Source: Magnetococcales bacterium (GTDB lineage: Bacteria; Pseudomonadota; Magnetococcia; Magnetococcales; UBA8363). Taken from it: DNA of 64,000 nucleotides. Within the stretch, counting starts at the first letter, position 1. Every line of letters starts with the position of its first letter. The stretch spans positions 1 to 64,000 of the forward strand of contig PEAK01000003.1 in the NCBI GenBank assembly GCA_002753515.1. The letters are read 5' to 3'. The translations under genes were made by a program, and so were the position numbers. The notes beneath the pieces are model-generated. The model made no database searches, was not told the DNA's origin, and saw only the letters and a list, made by a program, of their open reading frames with translations. This document shows, piece by piece, positions 43,378 through 50,764 of this stretch.

Positions 43378-44466
43378 TTATTTAGGCAATGGCTTATAAT
43401 AATCCTCATTAATGCGGATAGTGGTATTTTTACGTAACTTAGCCTTCAGTTCTGTAAGGGCATTATCCGATTTTTGGCGTTGGAGAAGTCCTGTTGCCCG
43501 TTCCCTGGCGTCCTCAAATGATACTTTTCTCGGGGGGGTACGTTTGTCCAGTTTGAAGATGGCATATCCCTCCAAAACCATGATGGGATTGGTGACCTCG
43601 CCGGGCTTGATTTTGGCCAGGGCTTCTTCCGCCTCGGTTGCCATCGTCCCCTTGTGGAGGCTATCCATTTTGCCACCGTTTTCTGCCGAGGCATCTCCCG
43701 AGTGGATACGGGCCAACTCGGGAAATGCTGCTCCCCCCTTCAATTTTTCCATAATGGTATTGGCTTCCTGGGATGCTTTCTCCCAGGCTTCCGAACCAGC
43801 GGAAGGATCTACTTTCAGAAGAATCAGCGATACTTCAATTTCTTCCGGTTTGGTAAATTTGTCGGGGTTGGCATTGTAAAAAGCCTTCACTTCATTGACG
43901 GAAGGGGGATCAACCTTGCGGACCTGCGCTTGCAACTGGTCAACAAGGCTACGATCCTCGATTTCGCCGATCAATGGAGCGATCATCACTTCCCGATTGG
44001 CTTTGTAACGTTCCGAGTCTCCATACCTTTTATCATACTCGGAAATGGTCTTTTGCACCAACTCCTGGTTTGGTTTCAATCCCCGTTTCTTGGCCTCCTG
44101 GACCAAAAGAACCCGATCAACGAGCATGTTGCCAATTTCACGCTGAAACTTGGCAACTTCAGCCTCCGGCGGTGCTCCGTGATAAAATTTTTGCCGCACC
44201 CCCATACTGACAGCTTGGTTGAAGGCTTCGGCGGAAATGGTCACCGAGCCGATAACGGCAAAAGGAGGCTTGGTTGAAGGTTCCGGCATCTTGCCAGGAG
44301 GCATTACAGCAGCGGGAGGCGTTGCAGCGGCAGGAGATGGTGCAATAGCTGGAGGCGTTGCAGTGGCCGATGTTGCCGCAACACCTTTTTGTTCAGCATT
44401 TGCATTAACTGGACATACCACTCCTGCAATCCCGAGGAAAAGGGATGCCACCAAAAGAACTCTCAT
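43378..44466 (-). CDS. Periplasmic parvulin-type (PpiC) peptidyl-prolyl isomerase
   Basis: The 362-residue protein has a signal peptide and an Ala/Pro-rich linker (residues about 25-65), then a SurA-like helical N-domain (about 70-190). The parvulin domain (about 205-315) has VSLILLKVDPSAGSE, FPELARIHSGDASAENGGKMDSLHKG and KPGEVTNPIMVLEGYAIFKLDKR. Such chaperones assist folding of exported proteins at proline bonds. It lies 104 bases after the tetraheme cytochrome gene and ahead of the porin, so its clients are probably the secreted cytochromes or the barrel. Confidence 0.88.
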   Translation of the reverse strand: MRVLLVASLFLGIAGVVCPVNANAEQKGVAATSATATPPAIAPSPAAATPPAAVMPPGKMPEPSTKPPFAVIGSVTISAEAFNQAVSMGVRQKFYHGAPPEAEVAKFQREIGNMLVDRVLLVQEAKKRGLKPNQELVQKTISEYDKRYGDSERYKANREVMIAPLIGEIEDRSLVDQLQAQVRKVDPPSVNEVKAFYNANPDKFTKPEEIEVSLILLKVDPSAGSEAWEKASQEANTIMEKLKGGAAFPELARIHSGDASAENGGKMDSLHKGTMATEAEEALAKIKPGEVTNPIMVLEGYAIFKLDKRTPPRKVSFEDARERATGLLQRQKSDNALTELKAKLRKNTTIRINEDYYKPLPK

Positions 44467-44570
44467 TATGTACTTTCCGGGAGGTTAAGTTGCGCTGGAC
44501 GTAACCTTAACTTGAAAAGGGCTTGTGCCCCCGAAGCACCGTAAACCGAATGGGCTTCGGGGGCAATGGC

Positions 44571-45401
44571 TTACTTATCGTGGCAGGCCAGGCAAACGGC
44601 GCTTCCCGTATTGCTGATACGCAGGAAGGAAACCGAAGTTGCGCTGGCGGTACTGGCATTGTGGGGATCGTGACAGCTTGCACATTCGACAAACGGCTGA
44701 ACCACACCGCTCAGGGTACGGGTATACAGCACCATATCGGTTTTATCGCGAACGTTGGTCGTACCCACTGAGGTGTCGATCCACCAAGCTGGATTGCTGT
44801 TGATGGTACTCTTGACACCTGCTTTGAAGCTACCATCTTTCAGAGTTGTCGCAGCCGCCGCACCGTCACCATCTGTGGATTTCCAACCGCCACCACCGTA
44901 TTGGATGCTGATGGGGTGATCGTTGGAAAGGTCAGCTCCCAGTTTTGGGAAGCCGGTCATCGAAACACCGCCGGCGAAATTGGCACCTGCAGCATTGTAG
45001 CCATCGGAGCCGGGGGCATTGATCATAACGTCCATGGCTTGGCTTCCGTCATGGCAGGAGAGACATGCCAAGGAGACGGAACCGACTGGGGCTTCACTGC
45101 CGTCCAAGGTTGTGGTGTTCAAGGACGAATAGCGGGTGTAGGAGGCTGTGGAGAGGCTCTTGTTCCACAGAGGCACTGGAGCTGACGTATTGGATCCATG
45201 CGGGGTATGACAGAAGACGCAAACCTCTGTCGTGGATGCTGTGGCACCCAATTGTGAAGTACCGCCGCTCCCCAAGTCGTGCTTGGAACCTTTGATACCG
45301 GCTTGAACCAACCCAACTGAAGCCAGTTGAATCGATACGACCGCCATGCCAGCAACCATTGAAAGCACAACCCCTTTGCGTGATAGGCTAGGCATCTTCA
45401 T
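44571..45401 (-). CDS. OmcE-like tetraheme c-type cytochrome (nanowire-type candidate)
   Basis: The 276-residue protein has an ATG after AGGGGA and a signal peptide ending GLVQA. The mature part starts GIKGSKHDLG and has four haem motifs: CVFCH, CLSCH, CASCH and CLACH, the last six residues from the end. The order KHDL, CVFCHTPHG, PLWN, CLSCHDG, LGADLSNDHPISIQY, CASCHDPHN, SFLRI and CLACHDK matches my memory of Geobacter OmcE, which polymerises into extracellular tetraheme filaments. Homology is recalled, not computed. It heads a block with a PPIase and a porin-cytochrome operon. An enlarged relative is the 11-heme protein at 34137-36710. Confidence 0.88.
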   Translation of the reverse strand: MKMPSLSRKGVVLSMVAGMAVVSIQLASVGLVQAGIKGSKHDLGSGGTSQLGATASTTEVCVFCHTPHGSNTSAPVPLWNKSLSTASYTRYSSLNTTTLDGSEAPVGSVSLACLSCHDGSQAMDVMINAPGSDGYNAAGANFAGGVSMTGFPKLGADLSNDHPISIQYGGGGWKSTDGDGAAAATTLKDGSFKAGVKSTINSNPAWWIDTSVGTTNVRDKTDMVLYTRTLSGVVQPFVECASCHDPHNASTASATSVSFLRISNTGSAVCLACHDK

Positions 45402-45722
45402 AAATAATCCCCTGTCTCAAAAACTCTAAGATTTGTGGTTATCGGTGCAACTCGAACCGTCCTGGTAGGACATAAGCAGAATTGGTGCCAATCGTTCCAT
45501 ATAAATTAAAATATTGTGATATCAATATATTGTCTTTGCAAATGATACCGTGGGATTGAGGTGCTGCCTCGATAGCCAAGCGATTCCCAGGAAAATCCAT
45601 GGGGACAAATTCCAGAATATTGGAAAATCGGGGTCACGACTCTCTTGAATATGAGAAAATTGTTAATAATTAGCTTCTTATATTAGATCATCCACGGTTT
45701 GATTTTTCAATCCCGCCATAAG

Positions 45723-45772
45723 TTCACGGTTCTTCCTGGTCGGGAATTTTCACGATTTGGAAGAACTGTGAA
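45723..45772. repeat. 14-bp inverted repeat
   Basis: TTCACGGTTCTTCC and GGAAGAACTGTGAA pair with one mismatch across a 22-base loop. No T-run follows. It may be an operator or hairpin upstream of the tetraheme cytochrome gene. Confidence 0.5.
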
Positions 45773-45869
45773 GTGAATGAGCCTCTTTATCATAAAGTGC
45801 ATTTTATGATCATCAGTATCTTTGATGGTTGAGCAATCCTTGCGTTAAGGCCAGCGAAAGGCGGCAATG

Positions 45870-46047
45870 ACCCGGTCTCGCATACCTGTTAATTGCCAAT
45901 TATCATGGAGAAGAAACTGACCGGGTTGGTATGTATTTGGCATCTTGATACAGTGCGCTGTTGAAACGCGGACTGTATCATGCCAGCTTGAAGGTGGGTC
46001 AGCACATGACGTAGCGTTGGTGCGTGTTGACCTCAACGAGACGCACC
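45870..46047. other. Cluster of three stem-loops, possible structured RNA
   Basis: ACCCGGTC/GACCGGGT (45870-45926, enclosing a small AATTG-CAATT stem), TGATACAGT/ACTGTATCA (45946-45980) and GGTGCGT-GTTGA/TCAAC-ACGCACC (46019-46047) follow one another. All stems are perfect. The last lies 35 bases before the ATG at 46082. Both a small RNA and a 5' leader are possible. Confidence 0.35.
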
Positions 46048-46081
46048 CAAGACGGGTGAATTCAATTTTTGGGGGTATCGG

Positions 46082-46981
46082 ATGGCTGATCTAAGAGATT
46101 TGGTGTTGAGTTCTTTTCTGGTTATGTTTCTCATTGTCGCTCTGCTCCATTTGGCTTGGAACGTTGTACAGAGTTGTATCGCCATTTGGCGCAAAAGTCT
46201 GATCTCATCGACCTTGATTGCCGTGGCATCTGGGATGATCACACTTGGAATCGGCCTGGCCATGGCGATATACTCCAGGAGAAGGTTTAAACATCCATTC
46301 AAGATCAGTAACTTGTGCGGTGATTCTCAATACTATGAATTGACTACGGCTGATCGGGTTGTTCTCTATCTGGTAGCACTCTACATACTGGTGCCCGTGG
46401 TATTTCTCTATGAACCCATTGTTCACGATATGCGTATGATGCAGAGTGTCCCGCGTTTGTTGATAGTGAAGCAACCAAGGCAACCGGAAAGCCTTGTGCC
46501 CAAGGAGATAGTACCTGAAGGGTCGAAGGTTCCTCATGAGCCGAATTCAGTGCCGACTAAGGATCAGGCCCCTTCGCAACCGCTTCCGAATACAGACAGT
46601 GCGAAAGTGCCCGAATCGCTGCCGGTTTCGTCAGACAAGTTGACTACGGATTCTTCAGCGCAAAGCAGTAGCCCTGCTGCCGTACCACCTTCAGAGCAGA
46701 AGTCGGGTGATTCCGAACCACCATCAGTTTTGCCTGAGTCTGATAAGGCGATATCGGAATCTGCTGCACAAAATGGTTCCCAGTCCGCACCGTCCCCGGT
46801 ACAGAAGCCGGGGGATTCCAAGTCATTGTCAGGAGATTCTCAAGGTCAACGTATTCGATTCAAGACGCCGGATGGCATCGTGGAAGGGACAGTGGAATTG
46901 CACAAATATGGCTCTTTCCTGGTTATATTGGATGGTGGTGGCAAGAAGTGGATCTTGGAAAGGGATGTAGTGCAGCCTTGA
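46082..46981 (+). CDS. Membrane protein of unknown function with Ser/Pro-rich linker and small C-terminal domain
   Basis: The 299-residue protein starts after GGGGG. It has three probable membrane helices (residues about 7-30, 40-62 and 98-118), then a low-complexity Pro/Ser/Glu-rich linker (about 135-250). The C-terminal domain of about 45 residues (IRFKTPDGIVEGTVELHKYGSF, KKWILERDVVQP) looks like a small beta-barrel. I do not recognise the family. Its neighbour 31 bases downstream is also an orphan. No haem motif is present. Confidence 0.7.
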   Translation: MADLRDLVLSSFLVMFLIVALLHLAWNVVQSCIAIWRKSLISSTLIAVASGMITLGIGLAMAIYSRRRFKHPFKISNLCGDSQYYELTTADRVVLYLVALYILVPVVFLYEPIVHDMRMMQSVPRLLIVKQPRQPESLVPKEIVPEGSKVPHEPNSVPTKDQAPSQPLPNTDSAKVPESLPVSSDKLTTDSSAQSSSPAAVPPSEQKSGDSEPPSVLPESDKAISESAAQNGSQSAPSPVQKPGDSKSLSGDSQGQRIRFKTPDGIVEGTVELHKYGSFLVILDGGGKKWILERDVVQP

Positions 46982-47012
46982 GCGGACGATTTTCGCAAAT
47001 GTGGAGGGTATT

Positions 47013-47726
47013 GTGCTGGAAAAAGTAATTGATTTTGCCAACGCTCAAAATATTTCTAAGGAGGAGGTGCTTCGGCGCATCCAGGCCAAGCTGTGGAAGC
47101 TTGTTTATGAGAAAGATTACGGTAGCATCGATGCCATGGTCGCTCATTGTATTGTAAGTCGTGAATATATTGGGAATGAGTTGGTACATCTCATGTCACG
47201 TGTTTGTGCTAAAGAGAATTGTCCAAAGAAGGATATTGAAGGGTATAAGCGTGTTTCAGAATTTGTTGGTGCTGAGAAAAGGAATCCAGCTCAGAAGTAT
47301 TGGATTTTATTGCTTGTCAATTTAGGTCAATATTTAAAATCGCGAACCTTTACTCTATCCCAGGAGCAACAAAAAAGAGTCAGGGCTTTGCAGGAGGCTC
47401 ATCTTTGTCATGGTTGTCTTGACCTTTTCAAGGTATCCATGGGTTTTCTAATTCCAGATGAATCTCTAGTCACCCTTGCCTATCGTTTCTATTCCGCCTG
47501 CAACTGGAATGAAGGTATCAATATTGTTCATGGTTTAACGGGTATAAGTCCCTATGAGATCGTCCCGAAGGAAAGGTTGCAATTTGATGGTAAAGTGCAG
47601 AAAGGTTCTTTGACGCATGGAATCAACAAGGCACTGATCGATGCTTTTGGACCAGAGAGTGAAGCCGAAGATTCTGCAGAAGTCACCGTGATATGTAAAG
47701 AAATTTTTGACTATATCAGTAAGTAG
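47013..47726 (+). CDS. Uncharacterised soluble protein
   Basis: I choose a GTG start five bases after GGAGG; 237 residues. The protein is soluble, mostly helical and AT-rich in codon use. Cysteines and histidines cluster at VAHCIVS, SRVCAKENCPKK and EAHLCHGCLDLF; the last gives Cys-His-x-Cys, not CxxCH. No known domain is evident. It is probably cotranscribed with the membrane protein at 46082. Confidence 0.65.
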   Translation: MLEKVIDFANAQNISKEEVLRRIQAKLWKLVYEKDYGSIDAMVAHCIVSREYIGNELVHLMSRVCAKENCPKKDIEGYKRVSEFVGAEKRNPAQKYWILLLVNLGQYLKSRTFTLSQEQQKRVRALQEAHLCHGCLDLFKVSMGFLIPDESLVTLAYRFYSACNWNEGINIVHGLTGISPYEIVPKERLQFDGKVQKGSLTHGINKALIDAFGPESEAEDSAEVTVICKEIFDYISK

Positions 47727-47840
47727 ATATTAATATTTTTAATGTTGTCCATAGATTTGAACCAGTTATATTATTCCTTGTGAATAAAGAGTGTTATTGC
47801 TGATCGTTTTGCCTGCAATCAAAATCAAATCCAACGCAAC

Positions 47841-50477
47841 TCATTCATCGCTATTGGCTAGTTTAATAGCAATGATATCGGGAAAAATATCGACAAAAAC
47901 GGAAACCAGATGGGGATCGAAAGCGCTTCCCGATCCCTTGATGATTTCCTGCAAGCTTTCTTCCGGACTCCACGCTTTTTTGTAGGGACGGTCACTGGTC
48001 AGGGCGTCGAATACGTCAGCGATGGCACAAATTCGTCCTTCAATAGGGATTTCCTCTCTTGGGACACCGATGGGATAGCCGGTACCATCCCAGCGTTCGT
48101 GGTGGGTTAGCGCGATGATATGGGCGGTATTCATGGGTTCGGCGTCATAGCCATGCAGCATCGTGGAACCAATCAAGGTGTGTTTTTTCATAATTTCCCA
48201 CTCATCATTGGTCAATCGATTTGGTTTCAGGAGAACATGATCGGGTATGCCGATCTTCCCGACGTCGTGCATGGGGGCTGCATTGGTGATGATGTCGCAA
48301 AATTCGTCGGAAAACCCGGCGGCTTTTGCCAGGAGTGCGGCATATTTGCTCATGCGAACGACATGCAAACCTGTCTCTTGATCCCGGTATTCCGCAGCCA
48401 TACCCAGCCGGTGGATGATGTCAAGCCGCGTTTTTTTCAGTTCGATATGTTTTGAATGTAATTCCACCTCCATGTTGCGGCGTTCGATTATCCCGGAAAT
48501 GGTGTATGCCATCGTTGAGAGAAAGGCTTCGGTGTCCCGGGAGACGATTCCTTTTTTGAGTTGCATATACATGACGCCAATGGGTTGACTGACCCCGGGT
48601 AAAGGAATGCAATAGTTACCCTGTCCCCGTTCGCTTTTCAAACAAAGCACATGATCGGGAACATCGGTTGGCAAACAAAATATTTTGCGGGAATCGTGTG
48701 ATTGGTGACAGAGGCACCGGGATGTGGAAATCCTTCGAACCTGGTGTAATTCCTCGTTATTGAGATTGGTATGGGCGGCCAATTTCATGTATTCGGATTC
48801 GTGATCCGTAAGGAATATGGCGCCCTTGCCGGTCAACCCGACCCAAGGGGTTGTACTCACGATTTGGAGGGCTGCACGCAGTTGATTTTCCATGTTCATG
48901 GGAACAAGTGACGTTTCGAGCAAGGAACTCAATGTAATTCGGGATTGGTGGGCGCGTTCATTACGGGAATCGGCCTCTCGACGATTGACGATCGCTTGGG
49001 AAAACAACCAGCTACCGATAGCGGATAGGCTGATGAGAAGGGCTTGAAAAATGAGCAGGTTATTCAGGAAAAATACATTTTGTGCGCCATGACCTTCTGG
49101 CGAAGCCCTGGAAATTATTTTCCATGATGACATTACCTGTGCTGAATCATTCTGCATTGGGGATGATATGGTGGTATTTGTCTGAACTGTCTCGGGTGCC
49201 GGTCCGTATTGTAAGGTAGTAAAGAAAATAATTTCACCACCATCCTCAATTTGGCCACTTTCAGTGTTGGTGATTTTTGTCCATTGTTTAATGCTGACAG
49301 GCAATACCTTGGCGCTCGATGGAAATGAATAGAGTAATTGGTTGCTATCAGAATAGATGGAAATTTGGCCAAACATGATCGAAGGATCTTTATTGAGAAG
49401 GGCGACGATATCATTCCATAAATACTCCAGAAATATCATGCCCATCATGTTACCATGGTTGTCCATCACGCGGGTTCCGAACTGCAGTACGGGAGCATTT
49501 TGTACTTGGTCCGTTGCGGTGGTTTGAGGACGTGTGATGAGAACATCGCCACTATGACCATGTGTTAGGCTTTGGAGTGCTGGCAATTTGGCGAAGTCAT
49601 TATTTCCTGGAGTATTTTTAATGATCTGGCCATTTTGGAAAGAGAGATGAAGTAGTGATACTCCCTGGGAATTGATGAAGAAAGCCTGGGAGAAACGTTT
49701 CTCAATTTCCAAAAGGTTGGACATATCTTCCAGGATCATGTTTTCGGCATCTTGTCGTCCAAGTTGTGACAAGTAGCGCGTGGAACGACGCGCCACTCCG
49801 AGCAGGCTGTTTGCAACGGCAGTTATCTCCAGCGACAAGTGGTCTTTAATAAAGTCAATTCTTTTAACGTTTTCTATTTCAATTACTTTATCTTTTGCCC
49901 GAGTGTCTTGGAAATAAATGGATTCCGTGATAAAGGTGAAAAGTATAAGCTGAGGAAGAAACAGCATGATAAATTGCCGTCGCACATTCCTCATTTTGTT
50001 TGAATCAGAAAAAGAATAAATCTGGTTAGGATCAATTGTTAAAATAAGGTAGACTATGGGGGATGCAAACAGGGCTAGGAATCCAGCATCGAAACTGGCT
50101 AAAGAAATAGTGTTATTAGTTAGTCCAACCAGTGGAACCGCCAACATGATTCCGCATTCAATTGAAAATACTACGGAGAATATTGCTATACCAATATTGA
50201 AAACAGAGAAGCGAAAAGTAGCACTATTGGAAAGAAATTTCCTTTCCAAGGGAAACCCTTTAAGTGACCACTTCACAATGAGAGGTGTGGCGAGAACTGC
50301 CAGCAGGAGGGCATCTTCCAGGGTGGAAAACCATGTTTCCATCCCTTCTTTGCCGACCATTTTGGGGATGATGAGCATGATGAAGAATTCAATGAAAAAT
50401 ATAATTAAAAAAATTCTTGATATTACAAAAGATGCAATCTTCCTGTTTTGCTGCGGTAAAAGTAGACTGGTTAACAT
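47841..50477 (-). CDS. Membrane GAF-HD-GYP c-di-GMP phosphodiesterase with Cache-like sensor
   Basis: The start is taken at ATG 50477 (878 residues). Several membrane helices come first (with EDALLLAVLATPLIVKW, similar to the kinase at 5336). An extracytoplasmic Cache-like domain follows (about 200-440, with FGTRVMDNHGNMMGMIFLEYLW), then a helix near 490-510, a GAF-like domain (about 545-690) and a C-terminal HD-GYP domain. The last holds HDVGKIGIPD, KKHTLIGSTML, ALTHHERWDGTGYP and ADVFDALTSDRPYK, all metal-binding residues in place, so it should hydrolyse c-di-GMP. A Cys/His patch (RCLCHQSH) in the GAF region could bind metal. A longer upstream frame exists but overlaps promoter-like module C. 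Confidence 0.88.
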   Translation of the reverse strand: MLTSLLLPQQNRKIASFVISRIFLIIFFIEFFIMLIIPKMVGKEGMETWFSTLEDALLLAVLATPLIVKWSLKGFPLERKFLSNSATFRFSVFNIGIAIFSVVFSIECGIMLAVPLVGLTNNTISLASFDAGFLALFASPIVYLILTIDPNQIYSFSDSNKMRNVRRQFIMLFLPQLILFTFITESIYFQDTRAKDKVIEIENVKRIDFIKDHLSLEITAVANSLLGVARRSTRYLSQLGRQDAENMILEDMSNLLEIEKRFSQAFFINSQGVSLLHLSFQNGQIIKNTPGNNDFAKLPALQSLTHGHSGDVLITRPQTTATDQVQNAPVLQFGTRVMDNHGNMMGMIFLEYLWNDIVALLNKDPSIMFGQISIYSDSNQLLYSFPSSAKVLPVSIKQWTKITNTESGQIEDGGEIIFFTTLQYGPAPETVQTNTTISSPMQNDSAQVMSSWKIISRASPEGHGAQNVFFLNNLLIFQALLISLSAIGSWLFSQAIVNRREADSRNERAHQSRITLSSLLETSLVPMNMENQLRAALQIVSTTPWVGLTGKGAIFLTDHESEYMKLAAHTNLNNEELHQVRRISTSRCLCHQSHDSRKIFCLPTDVPDHVLCLKSERGQGNYCIPLPGVSQPIGVMYMQLKKGIVSRDTEAFLSTMAYTISGIIERRNMEVELHSKHIELKKTRLDIIHRLGMAAEYRDQETGLHVVRMSKYAALLAKAAGFSDEFCDIITNAAPMHDVGKIGIPDHVLLKPNRLTNDEWEIMKKHTLIGSTMLHGYDAEPMNTAHIIALTHHERWDGTGYPIGVPREEIPIEGRICAIADVFDALTSDRPYKKAWSPEESLQEIIKGSGSAFDPHLVSVFVDIFPDIIAIKLANSDE

Positions 50478-50512
50478 AGAAAAGACCTGGTTGCACTTCG
50501 TTATGGGACTTT

Positions 50513-50554
50513 GGACAATAGGCCCTTTGGAGACAAAAATCAAAGTCAAAAACT
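50513..50554 (-). promoter_or_regulatory. Conserved promoter-like module, copy C
   Basis: On the minus strand AGTTTTTGACTTTGATTTTT is followed by AAGGGCCTATTGTCC. TTGATT and TATTGT are 17 bases apart. The chosen start of the HD-GYP gene lies 36 bases downstream. Confidence 0.5.
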
Positions 50555-50707
50555 GGCTATAGTGTTCATAACGATTAACAATAATTCATTTGCGATGCGA
50601 TTGACCTGGTTGAGCGATAGGTCTATCTTGGGGATGCTGGAATCAGGAGGACTGGTAAGGTAGTGGATTCCGGGAGCTGGTGCTGGTCAGGCCCAATTTG
50701 AGGCATC

Positions 50708-50733
50708 CCGAGTCATTATGGGTAATGGCTCGG
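50708..50733. promoter_or_regulatory. Hairpin just upstream of the haem diguanylate cyclase gene
   Basis: CCGAGTCATT and AATGGCTCGG pair over 10 bases with one mismatch around a 6-base loop, ending 31 bases before the ATG at 50765. It could be a leader hairpin. Confidence 0.35.
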
Positions 50734-50764
50734 AATCGGTTTTCAAGAATGGAACCCATGGGTT

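Larger units (their letters stand above)
45402..46081. other. 680-bp intergenic region with multiple inverted repeats
   Basis: I find no convincing protein gene. It separates divergently transcribed operons and should contain both promoters. Inverted repeats at 45723-45772, 45870-45926, 45946-45980 and 46019-46047 suggest operator sites or a structured RNA. Confidence 0.55.
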
